DNA from: Catonia carolina | Lineage: Eukaryota; Arthropoda; Insecta; Hemiptera; Achilidae | Assembly: GCA_035578175.1 (NCBI GenBank) | Contig: JAQMRL010000006.1 | Coordinates: 33,907,893 to 33,971,892, forward strand | DNA: 64,000 nucleotides | Direction: 5' to 3' | Shown here: piece after piece, positions 34,161-43,807 of the stretch | Numbering within the stretch: position 1 is the stretch's first letter | Layout: every line of letters begins with the position of its first letter | Notes under the pieces: generated by a model | Database searches by the model: none | Told to the model about the DNA's origin: nothing | Seen by the model: only the letters and a program-made list of their open reading frames with translations | Position numbers and translations under genes: made by a program

Positions 34161-34472
34161 TTACCGCTTCTTCCGGCCTTTATTAGTTATTTTTCTTGGA
34201 CCTACTTTTTCAAAAGGCCGCACATCTTCAGGTGTTAAGAAAGACCTAGTACCGGAAGTGCCAGCGACGGACAGCCTAGAGAGAGACACATATGATACAC
34301 GCGTAGAAGTGAATTGGACAGCTTGCCCAGAAGGCGATGGAAGTATTGCGGATGTGGATGGTGCTGGGTCAGAAGGAAGCAGTGTAAGTGAATGGTCAGG
34401 AATGGCAACAGAAAGCTCAGAGGTTGAGTTTGAAGTTAGAGGAGTCGGCCTATCGGTTACATAGGATGGCAT
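34161..34472 (-). pseudogene. Linker region of the pogo-type transposase
   Basis: Minus-strand frame rich in Ser, Thr and Pro, then FLTPEDVRPFEKVGPRKITN and a basic GRKKR end. The phrase PEDVRPF-x-K-x2-PRK with a following lysine/arginine cluster is typical of the segment between the DDE domain and the C-terminal Cys-rich tail in this group. The plus-strand frame at 34258-34464 is its shadow. Confidence 0.75.
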
Positions 34473-34493
34473 GAAGTCTTCGTCTTGAAATAT

Positions 34494-34796
34494 TTAAGTG
34501 TTAAAAGAGAATATCCCTGAAACTCTGAAGCCTTTGGGGAGGAAAGTATAGAAGTGAATGCCATTACTTTTGCAGAAGTCCAGGACTTGAACTGAGAGGT
34601 GCGAATCATGGTTATCGAGAAGCAATAGGCAAGGTCTCTCGGGAGAACATCGAGTATGATGAACAAAGTGTTTGACGTATTTCAGAAAGTTTTTCTCAAC
34701 CATCCATCCCGAGGGATTGGCATCTCCTTCACATTGATTGGGATTGGCATCCACCATAGTGGATCTATTCGTCTTCCTTTTGTAAGATCGAACCAT
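34494..34796 (-). pseudogene. Pogo-type transposase, N-terminus fused to late DDE domain
   Basis: Minus strand. MVRSYKRKTNRS is the expected N-terminus of this group. At about residue 14 it jumps to NPSGWMVEKNFLKYVKHF and ERPCLLLLDNHDSHLSVQVL, which contains the second catalytic Asp (DNHDSHLS) of the DDE domain. The helix-turn-helix/CENP-B-like DNA-binding region and the first catalytic Asp are deleted. After LPKGF the expected LQPLD block is lost. The protein cannot be an active transposase. Confidence 0.82.
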
Positions 34797-35301
34797 TGTT
34801 TACGTGAAGAAAAAAAATATATATAGCCATTAGAAACCGTTAACAAATGGTATAAAAACATACGGGGCACGTTTACACGGCTTGAAGAATGTGTAAACTT
34901 GCCCCATGTGCCTTGTGTAAACTTGCCCCTTCCGCATGTTTTCGACAAAACTTAACCTTTACGCTTTATTTGTGAGTTATATATTAAACTGAATATCTTA
35001 AAATAATCTTAAAAGAACAGTCTACCAGGATGAACTATAATAACATCAAAAAATTAAATGGTATAGTTACTAGTAAAGCTAATATAATGGTGTAAAAATC
35101 TAGTCACCAGGACAAAAATCACTAAAACTGCTCTCTCTTCATTCCTACTCATTATAATGACTGCAAACTGGCGTCGATGCTTATTACGGTCTTAGTGACT
35201 CGTCTGACGTGACGAATGAAGCGTTCGGATGATTGGTTTTTGAACTATGAGCACTGTGTAAACTTGCCCCTGTACCAAACCTGCCCCGGTCTACCCTACT
35301 A

Positions 35302-36480
35302 AAAATACAGGGTAATTAAATTTGTATTTGTTAAAGCAAAACCCTCATTGTAATTAATTTGTTCTTTATATAGAATTCTTTAATTACCTCTAAAAAAGTT
35401 ATCCCTATTTTAAAACCTCTTTTAATAGGGATTTGGTTTTTGTTCTTTCCCCTAACAAATTTTATTAAATTAGCCCATATCAACTTCTAATCTTGTTAAA
35501 AAATATATCAATGGACGTCGGTTTTATAGGGGTATTGAAATCAAATAAATTTGTAATTGAATCTTTAAAAAGGTTATGAAGAAATTTAAAATGATAATCG
35601 TTTGTTCGATGATTATTGTTTAGTTCCCATATCCTCGTTCAGTGTTGTGAGTGGGGTTTTACAAGGGTAAAAACATCAGGAGGCAAGCGGGCGACGGTCG
35701 GTGAAAAAGGGTTTTTGTGTACAAACGGGCGGTGGCCAGAAGAACGTCGACAACGACGGGAAAAGCGGTATTATTCTTGTTTGTAGTAATTTGAGGGGGC
35801 TACGCACAATTAGCATCCTCTCTTAGTTGTCGGCCCCTTTGTACTTACCTACTTTATTGTGTAGCTCCTACCGAACGAACGAACGTTTTTGCTCCGGCCA
35901 AAGTATTAGGTTACTCAATTGGTTCCCTCTATTCTACTTGTTTTATATGGGGTTAAACTAACCCCTCTTAGTTCTTTCTCGACTCTTTCTGTCTTCGTCT
36001 AACTTCAACTAAACTTCCACTTCACCCGTAACTCTTGCTCCCTTTTACTTTGAGACAAAGGACGCACCTTTCAAGTTACACAAGTGAAACATTTACAGAG
36101 CCCGCCCCAAACTCTCCTTACAAACTCATCAATGTCGGGTCAAACCTACTTCTACGAACCTACACCGAATCAAAACTAGTGAAGCGTTTACTTTACAAGT
36201 TGTTGATAGATGAGATGTTTTATCTCTTCTTTTATTATTTTAAAAATAATATTTTATTTATTCTGTTCATTCATTCAAACACTCAGTAGATTGTATAATG
36301 AAATATGACAACCGTAATAATATTATTTGATTATATTTGTAGTAATATTATCAACTGATCGGATTAAAGGGACCAAACTAATAAATGGGGTTTCCTCTCT
36401 CTAAAAATAACATTCGGTCTCCATTGAATAAATAAGTACACCATACCACACACGATAATATTCTTCTCTATCCTGAAATT
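35302..36480. other. No gene recognised; GC-richer segment at about 35640-36190
   Basis: The first about 330 bp are AT-rich. From about 35640 the base composition is more balanced (GCGGGCGACGGTCGG, GGGGGCTACGCACAATTAGC, ACCGAACGAACGAACG). A frame at 36035-36289 has no recognisable domain. It could be a retroelement untranslated region or a decayed exon; I cannot decide. Confidence 0.35.
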
Positions 36481-36484
36481 CTGA

Positions 36485-36812
36485 AATGCTAAGAGTCCTA
36501 TGGACTGCTCGGATGCCAAATATGGAGGTTCTCAGGAGAATGACGAAAGACATGGAGGTAATTTCCACCAACAAGTGTACGAAACCCCAATATTTTGGAC
36601 ACATCATGATTCACGATATTCGTTACGACAAGCCATTCTGCAGGGAAAAAGATATAGAAAGCGTAGATCTGGCAGAAGAACGGTGTCGTGGCTTTGAAAT
36701 CTGAGAACTTGATTTGGAAAGCATTCAGAAGAGCTTTCGTAGAGCAACGAACAAAGTGAGAATTGCTATGATGGTCGCCAACATTCGCAACAGATAGCCA
36801 CAAGAAGAAGAA
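36485..36812 (+). pseudogene. RTE-like LINE 3' end, family D
   Basis: Plus strand: LRVLWTARMPNMEVLRRM (family D RIPWTDRVTNQEVLKRM), KPQYFGHIMIHDIRYDK, then in another frame LQGKRYRKRRSGRRTVSWL, and ENCYDGRQHSQQ-like endings. It terminates in an AAGAAGAAGAAG tail at about 36800-36812, the same tail type as at 27224. Frameshifted. Confidence 0.8.
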
Positions 36813-36864
36813 GATGCTGAAATCCTTAGGTGCTCAATCTACTCATTTTTTATGTCCACATAGG

Positions 36865-37560
36865 ATCACTTTAGTCATTTTGGATGGTTCTTCTTGTTGC
36901 TGTTCCAAAACTCTTTCATATTTTCAGGTCTTATTTTAATTAGTTCATCTGAACAATAACCAATTGTGCGTTTGACTGTTTTGGTGGTTAATCGAACTTT
37001 GTGACTTCCCATTTGGTGTTTATACCAAGGTGTACGTTGCGTTAGGTCCTCCATGGTTAGGTCGAGTTTTTTCATATCGTTTTGAATTTCTCTGAGCCAG
37101 GTTACTATAGCTTTTTCAGATTTAGCAGTAAGTAGTTTTTCAGTGATTCTTCTTAGAAGGCGTGTTGCTGGAGTTCTCAGTATGTGTCCCAGGAAGAGTA
37201 TTCTTTTTTTCTCATTGCAATTGTGACTGGTTCTATATGTTTGTAGACTTGTTCCTTTGGTGGAAAGCCTGTATTGTCCATCGATTTGGTGTTTTTGTTG
37301 ATACAAGTCCTTAAGATTCTTCTCTCGACTTTTCTAAGTTTCTCTTTGATTCCACCACCGTCGATGCCGAAGAGAGTTTCACTTTCGTACATCACTTGAG
37401 ATTTAAGGACTGATTTGTAGTGTTTAAGTTTGGTGTGATAGCCTTTTTTGATAATTTTTTTGTAGTACCTATGTGTATTTGGTGAGATGGTGTCCTGTGG
37501 TGAGTTTGATGATTCTTTCGTTCCAGGCGACATTTTCATTGGATTTGTAATTAATGGTCT
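36865..37560 (-). pseudogene. LINE C-terminal region, family G relative
   Basis: Minus strand in two overlapping frames. The first (37177-37539) reads PGTKESSNSPQD, THRYYKKIIKKGYHTKLKHY, SVLKSQVMYESETLFG and KVERRILRTCINK. The second (36875-37306) reads RILFLGHILRTPATRLLRRI, VTWLREIQNDMKKLDLTMED and MKEFWNSNKKNHPK. One frameshift near 37200-37300 separates them. No RT catalytic box; no TSD found. Confidence 0.75.
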
Positions 37561-37686
37561 CGCCCAAATATTTCAAATGTTCAATTATATCTATAAAATT
37601 GCCTATAAAATCTAAATACCTAAATCTAAATATCTATAAAATCTACTCATTTTAATGTAGTTAAAAATTACTTTCAAATTTGTATA

Positions 37687-38250
37687 TACAGACTGATTAA
37701 AGTTAAACTGTCTTACTTTTGCAGACGACGTAGCAATTGTTTCTAGGTACACGGAAACCACAATATAATAAATAAATGTGTTAAAAGAACAAGCAGAAAA
37801 AGCAGGACTACAGATTTCCTTCGATAAAACTAAATACATAACGAACATCAAAACAGCTCCGCGTCACTTAAAGACACAGTACGGAAAACTTGAAAAAAGT
37901 TTATAGCTTATAGTTCCTCGGGGACAAGACAAGCGAAGAATACAACCGACAGTCAGCTAAAAGGAAGCGGACTACAGTAGACGAAGAAAGATGGCCGGAG
38001 CACTCCTAGGTAATCACAACTTGTATAAGAAGAAAACCAAGATTAGATATTATAATTCTGTGATAAAACCTGTGTGCCTGTACAGAGTGAGTGCCTTAGA
38101 ATAACCGGAAAGGTTGATCTAAGAGAAGCAAAAAATTTGAGAGAAAGATCCTCCACAAGATAATGGGTTCGAAGATAGTAAACGAACAATATATGTTACG
38201 ATGTCAAAAATAACTGTACAAGAAAAATGAACGATTAATAGAAACGAATT
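37687..38250 (+). pseudogene. LINE RT remnant with FADD box, family G
   Basis: Plus strand: KLSYFADDVAIVSRYTETTI (catalytic box), LKEQAEKAGLQISFDKTKYI, then KMAGALLGNHNLYKKKTKIR and YYNSVIKPVCLYRVSAL, with KILHKIMGSKIVNEQYML-like end. Several stops. It lies in opposite orientation to the fragment at 36865-37560, but the two protein regions overlap, so this is probably a separate insertion and not a twin-primed pair. Confidence 0.7.
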
Positions 38251-38261
38251 AAAGACAAAAT

Positions 38262-38535
38262 TAAGAGGCGATTTCTAAAAATAAAAATCGCAGGAGCTGT
38301 CTTAGAGAAAATTACAAAAAAGTAAAAATTGAACGAATAAATTACAACTATCGACCGATTTTCATGAAACTTTTTGCGTCGGGTAACTTAAATTCCATGT
38401 TTCAACTTCGTACAATTGTTCTTAAAATATTTTGTTCACACACAAACCAATCGCTAAAACTATGTTTTTTTGGGTTCGGAGGCCTGTAACAATGTATTTT
38501 TGCTGAAAAATGTATTTTTAAAAATCAACATATAA
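38262..38535 (-). repeat. RepA fragment, 5' part
   Basis: Minus strand, diverged: CGACCGATTTTCATGAA, TGCGTCGGGTAAC, CACACACAAACCAATCGCTAA and TGGGTTCGGAGGCCTG. Corresponds to the microsatellite-bearing 5' third of RepA; the terminus is not preserved. Confidence 0.65.
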
Positions 38536-39427
38536 GCAGTAGGTACTTTCTTTCATTGTTTATTATTACTGGTTAAGAGAAAGAAAAAATATGTGATCTT
38601 AAATTTGTGGACAAATTTAGTCTTAGTAACTTCAATGATCAAATAAAAATCTAAGTTTGGAAAATGCAATCGTAAATGTAAAATTCCATGCGGTAATATA
38701 TATTTGGAATAACAATTTTGGTGTAAAGTACTATACTGTGTTGCTACTGAATAGATAAATGTATGAACATGCATCAAAATGTGCAAAGCTGCATTTGTAA
38801 AGGACTTGTTCAAACTGTACATAGTAATATCGAGTTGGAGACAGCTTCATCTTATTACAGATTTGTATAGAATTATACACGTACGTCCAAGTTACATTTG
38901 ATGCAACTGTATATTGCTTTGCATTACATGATATGTACATGTGTCTTGTCACTTTTGATACATGTCAATCATTTGCATTTCCATTTGCAAATAAGTTACA
39001 TTCCAGAAACGAGTATGCATTGCAAATGTCTGAACGTTACCACTATTGCATTATAATATTAAGGAGTTTAAATTGAATTTTTAAACTTAAGTAAATATTG
39101 ATGCTTTAAGATTTTTTTTTATGATAATGGATGTACACTTTTGAACCGGTTAAACTACTAGTTGACTTGTTACTCCTGTCTCATTTTTAATTCATATAAA
39201 ATTGAATTTTGAAGAATCTTTGTCTACGAAAATGTCATAAAATGTTTTGGCAATAACCTGTTGTAAATCTTTATATACAAAATCTAGAAATCTGAATTAA
39301 CTCACTCATTACCAATTTTCTAAGTCCCCAATCACTTTCAAAGCAGCAATTCAGCAAATCTTTTCTGCTCAAAATTGGAAAAGATTTTTGCGATTTTCTC
39401 AAAAACGATTCAACGATTTTTACTTTT
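38536..39427. other. No gene seen
   Basis: AT-rich; TTTGCAAAT/CATTTGCA-type words recur near 38960-39050 but no array is formed. Nothing coding recognised. Confidence 0.45.
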
Positions 39428-39885
39428 TCTTGCCTATATGAATAGGTTTATGTAGGAAGGAAGGTATTGTTTTCATGTCGATTTTTCGAAATCGAGTTTT
39501 CACCGGATCTACACGTTTTCAGACCCCTGAACCCAAAAAATATGTTTTTAGCGATTGGTCTGTGCGTGCGTGCGTACGTGCGTGCGTGTGAGTGTGTGAG
39601 TGAACAGAATATCTCAAGAACGGAATATCGTACAAACTTGAAACTTAAATTAGATCTACTACAACCGGACCCGATACGAACATTTTCATCAAAATCGGTC
39701 AACAGGAAGTGGTAGTTTATTTGTATCATTTTTTACTTTTTTGCGATTTTCTCAAAAACAGTTCCTACGATTTTTTTAAAGTTGCCTCATTTACTACATT
39801 TTTTTATGCTCTAAAAGATCGGGAAGCGCCATATCTGCTGAAATTTTTAGAAGGCCTGTGCTCTCGTGGTAAAAATTACGTAGTT

Positions 39886-40258
39886 TTTAATATCACCACC
39901 ATCTGTCAAGCATTAGGCTCAATGGCCTTTCCGGCATCCATCTCTTTTTAGGTCTTCCCAAGCCTCGCTTTCATTTAGGTTTATATTTATATGCTCGTAG
40001 CGGAAGTTTGTGTGGTGCAAGCGAAGTAAATGGTTGGACCAGTTTCTTTTATATATTTTTAATGTTTCACACAGTGAGTGAACATTTGACTCAGCTTGTG
40101 TATTTTCGAATGTACTCTATCTAACCGGATACAACTTTTGACTCTCCGCAAAAATCCCATTTCGGTAGCCTGAATATGAGATTCATTGCTCCGTAAAGAC
40201 ACCCATGTTTCACTCCCGTATGTTATGAGTGGTACAACTATTGCTCTATAAAATGTAC
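39886..40258 (-). pseudogene. RTE-like LINE C-terminal fragment, family C-like
   Basis: Minus strand: FYRAIVVPLITYGSETWVSL, HIQATEMGFLRRV, then a decayed tail with KARLGKT-like and KEMDAG-like words. Matches the C-terminus of 11508-12153 in order but is a more distant relative. Inserted in RepA; no clean TSD was found. Confidence 0.65.
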
Positions 40259-40515
40259 ATATTAACGCTGCAATCTTAAAATACGCTCAAAATTTAACTA
40301 ATGATAAATTGTTGCAGGACAATGGAAAAGAAAACGAGACTGAAGATCCGAATAAATCATTTGCAATTTATTTGTTATTATTACATCCAAATAAGTCATT
40401 TGGATGTCCTCTCTCGTTTTCTTTCCCATTGTCCTGCGAATAGAACCGTATACAGCGCTGAATTTATCGTTAGTTAGATTTTTAAAATAATTTAAGATTG
40501 CAGCATTAATATGCA
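40258..40515. repeat. Large imperfect palindrome inside RepA
   Basis: The left arm (40258-40360) contains GCTGCAATCTTAAAATA, AACTAATGATAAATT and GCAGGACAATGGAAAAGAAAACGAGA-like sequence. The right arm (about 40410-40515) contains their reverse complements, with a ~21-bp insertion near 40440-40460 and about 50 bp of central spacer. The right arm reads on into RepA; the left arm holds the same RepA block inverted. Confidence 0.8.
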
Positions 40516-40985
40516 TTTTAGAGCAAAAGTGTATAAATAATCAAAGTAGTAAAACATTAAATAGCAACAACTTTAAATTTCAACAGTTTTTTGTACAACG
40601 GTTAGTTTAGTGACAATTAGTATTTTTCTGTTTTTTCCATCAAAATTGGTAAAAAATGGATTTTTTTAATATAGCGGCCTTAGTGTGGATTTTACGGTAC
40701 ACATATATTTTAAGTTCCAGTAAAATAAAAAATCTACAACTTTCTAAAAGTTAAGTATTTTTCTCTACAGAGCTTAGTTCATTAGCGACAATTACTGATT
40801 TTAACGACTTTTTTGTATTTTTGAGTTCTACAAAGGTTGATTTTCATTTTACATCATTCACTCATGATTAAATTAGGTTATTTTTTTATTTAAATTGTTT
40901 TCTCAAGATTAAACATAGGTTATATTTTTGTTAGCTATATTGGCAAGAGGAAGTCGTGTAAGAGTTTCATACCAGATTTTTGTAC

Positions 40986-41124
40986 GTAGTATACTGATAT
41001 GAATACTGATTTTATCCGAACTTGAAAAAATAAAATGCATTATCAAGGCTACTCTTCAATGAAGTTGAAAGCGAAGCGAAAGAGGGTCTCTTATAGAATA
41101 CGAATTTATTACTTGCTAAACGAT
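40986..41124. other. No gene seen
   Basis: Unassigned sequence between a RepA end and a LINE fragment. Confidence 0.35.
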
Positions 41125-41265
41125 AATCTTGTCGTCTTCTTCTCACGGTGTAGACATTTCTACCTGTTCCGGCACCCATCTTTTCTTCGGCCTGCCAATA
41201 TCTCTTCTTTCTATTGGTTTATATTTTCTTGCTAAACCAGGTAAACTGCTTTCCAACATTCTATT
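41125..41265 (-). pseudogene. LINE 3' end fragment, family C-like
   Basis: Plus-strand phrase CTTCTTCTCACGGTGTAGAC, then CTGTTCCGGCACCCATCTTT and TTCGGCCTGCCAATATCTC. This parallels the 3' end of family C on the minus strand (CTTC-tail, GTTCCGAAC, basic RPRKRW coding). Short and decayed. Confidence 0.5.
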
Positions 41266-41991
41266 TGAAGGATCGACGAGTTAAGCAGAGTATAATTTAA
41301 TTTTTTGATAAATGGAAAAGTTCCTCCTGATTCTTTTTTTATAAAACCAAAATCTTCTATTTTCCTATACTCAAACTGCATCAGAAATTTCTGAAATATG
41401 TTTATGTACCTACTTCAATAAATTAATTCTGTTTTTGACATTCATGTTCTAATAGAAACAAAATACTAAAAAAGAAAACGTTTGCGTGCAGAAGTACAGC
41501 ACTACATCTTACATTCTTTATATTTATTTTGATAAAACCTCTTTCCTTTATTCGATACAATCCAATCTATTGTTTGATTTATTTTTACATCAGGTTATTT
41601 TCCTTGGTCCGTATCAAAACAATCATTTCAAAAAAATTGCTGAATCATCAGTAACTAAACGAAACGCACCCCTCAAGCAGTGAAGTACCTCCATCCACTC
41701 TTATTTGTTTCATTTTTTCTACCCTTTTGTACTATTAATGGCGAGGGCAAGAAACCATTTCTTTGTCCCCAAAGAATAACTCAGGAACAATATATTTCAT
41801 CAAAATAAAAAAGGGAAAGTAATTTGTGAAAAAATTAATCATGTCTAAAAATAAAGAATACAATAAAATAACTCGAATATTATTTTTTAATTTAAAGGGT
41901 TTCTGTGCAAAAAATAATTTAAAAGTTAATTACAAATCAAAATTGAATAAAGCGTGACTTTTAAATAGTTTTATAGTCACAAACATGAGTT
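41266..41991. other. No gene seen
   Basis: AT-rich; the frame at 41486-41683 has no recognisable domain. The last 13 bp plus one (41979-41991) form a TSD for the next feature. Confidence 0.45.
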
Positions 41992-42267
41992 ATCTAGTCA
42001 GAGTTATCAGTTGAAAAGTTATAGAATTATCAATTAGTGAGAATTATCAGTTAGCTAGTCACAGTTATCTCCTCTGAGAGTAATGAATTTTATTATAAAG
42101 CCTGACCCTGTAATGAATAAAGTGAAGGTGTCATTTTCAAGTTATGCTCTAAGCATAGTGAGGAAGGCAATAGTAAACCACCTCACTACTCGCTTTTACT
42201 TAGTAAAACCTTTAGAGGTTAAAACCAAGCTTTCGGGTAATGACCTAACAAACATTTGGGTAAAACA
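41992..42267 (+). mobile_element. RepB, chimeric 5' end, 13-bp TSD
   Basis: Flanked by the perfect 13-bp repeat ACAAACATGAGTT (41979-41991 and 42268-42280). The 3' two thirds are RepB (from CACAGTTATCTCCTCTGAGA to AATGACCTAACAAAC). The first about 65 bp are not the usual RepB head but GTTATC-rich sequence in which CTAGTCAGAGTTATC / CTAGTCACAGTTATC is duplicated. TSDs outside the whole unit show that it inserted in this form. Confidence 0.85.
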
Positions 42268-42370
42268 ACAAACATGAGTTGAAGTAAAAAGTTAATACAC
42301 TGGTAATTTTTAAATTTCTTGAGTACTTTTAAAAGGTTTGAAGAAAATTAAGTTTATTTAAGTTTCAATT

Positions 42371-42767
42371 GTGTTGTTGTTTAGGTCATCAGCCAAAGAC
42401 TGGTTTGAACCTGTAAAGCTTTTTCTAAGTAAATCGAGAAGTAAAGTGGATTAGCATTGCCTTCCTCACTGATTAGAAAAGTACCCTTATCAGCATGCCG
42501 GGCCTTCTGAAAAGTACATATTTTCAACTCTGCAAACGACACCTTCACTCCATTCACCACAGGGTCTGGCTGTATAATGAAATTCTTTACTTTCACAGGA
42601 GACAACTCTGATTAGTGTTTTTTGCACCTCTACCTCTTCTGGTTTTTAATGATCCAGTCATTTAATTGCCTTGCCATGCGATAAGAAACAGAACTATTTA
42701 TTTTAGCCCTACAACTAACAGCTTGAGTGTAAATAATTTGACACTACACCTGTCTGTTATGGGCATC
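42371..42767 (-). mobile_element. RepB SINE-like element, full length with TSD
   Basis: Minus-strand, 397 bp. Flanked by AGTTTCAATT (42361-42370) and AGTTTTAATT (42768-42777), a 10-bp TSD with one mismatch. Ends (element orientation) in GACCTAAACAACAACAC. Confidence 0.88.
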
Positions 42768-42777
42768 AGTTTTAATT

Positions 42778-43807
42778 ATGAAGTCCAATTTTCAAGATTT
42801 ACAAAATCAATTTAAATTGATCAACTAAATACGTAGTTCTTTATTTATGAAATTTTTTTGTTGCTTTAGTACACTATGCTTTATTGTAACTATAATTTCA
42901 CATCATTTGATCACACTGTTGTACATTTATTGATATTAAGACCTAAACAGTAAAAATCTTATGAAACTTATCAGCTTGTTACAGAAAATATGCCTGCAGT
43001 AAACTATCGCAAACATATAAAGAGTTTAAAGAAAAATTAATGGTATTAGTTAACAGCGAAAAAATTCAGTGATAATCAACAATTTTACAGTTTCTAAAAA
43101 TAAAAAATAAAATTCAAAAATTACTTTAACGAATAAAATGCATCGAACTAAATAATAAAAGCACATGTTGATTAAATTTTAACAGTGTTTGATTGGTCAT
43201 GATAAAAATTCTTCCACAGAAATCAAATCAGATGTAATTTCTAGGATATATTGACACAAATATTTTCACTGTTAGATATGTAGCAAAATAATCAATTTTA
43301 AAATAAAATGTCAAACAATATAAATTTCAGACTGAAAGAACAATACAATACAATACAAAATACAAAAGAAAATTCAAAGAAATGTAATAAAACATTTCAA
43401 TATTGGTACCAGCCATAAAAATTTCAATACATGTAGTCTACAGCTGTAAGAAAATTTACTTCATTTATGAAATGTCACCGACAGTCACGTACAATAGAAA
43501 ATGTTATTAGATTTAAGAATATTGTGACGTTACTAAAAGACTGTACGTTAAAATGAATACAGTCTGAACTTATAACATAAATGGTATTTGAACCAGATTT
43601 AGTTTTGTTCATATATGAAGTTGGGTATGTAATAAGTGAAACTAAAATAAACTTCCGCTCATATTAGTTAAGTTAGTCGAGAGAGAAACAAATAGAATAA
43701 ACAAATGAAAAGTGAAATAACTTTAAGGAAAATTAATTTTCAGAAACACTTTATAAATATTGAGTAACAAATTAAATTACTTACAGTACCTACTGTTTGT
43801 GTTTTTT
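42778..43807. other. No gene seen
   Basis: AT-rich; a short ATACA run (ACAATACAATACAATACAAA) near 43340-43365. No coding or element ends recognised. Confidence 0.45.

Larger units (their letters stand above)
33285..35299 (-). mobile_element. Pogo-superfamily DNA transposon, deletion derivative
   Basis: A 2015-bp element with inverted ends GTAGGGTAGACCGGGGCAGG (left) and the exact complement at the right, flanked by TA (33283-33284 and 35300-35301), as in the pogo/Tigger group. The word GTGTAAACTTGCCCC or its variants recurs in both orientations near 33475, 33497, 33516, 34862, 34890, 34913 and 35257. Minus-strand remnants of a pogo-like transposase lie between. The N-terminal DNA-binding part and half of the DDE domain are missing. 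Confidence 0.9.
39428..40985 (+). repeat. RepA Helentron-like repeat, interrupted
   Basis: Begins TTCTTGCCTATATGAATAGG and continues with TTTTCGAAATCGAGTTTTCA, a GTGC/GTGT microsatellite (about 39558-39602) and ATCGGTCAACAGGAAGT. After the interruption at 39886-40515 it runs on to TATTGGCAAGAGGAAGTCGT and CATACCAGATTTTT near 40980. Interruptions: a family C LINE fragment and a palindrome. Confidence 0.8.

Noticed and set aside
34258..34464. 68-codon plus-strand frame
   Set aside because: Exact shadow of the Ser/Pro-rich linker of the pogo-type transposase on the minus strand.
36865..38250. Second twin-primed LINE (minus fragment beside plus fragment)
   Set aside because: The protein regions overlap instead of being consecutive, and no TSD encloses the pair; two separate insertions are simpler.
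39448..39729. 93-codon and 82-codon overlapping frames on opposite strands
   Set aside because: Both lie in the 5' third of RepA over its microsatellite; other RepA copies do not keep either frame.
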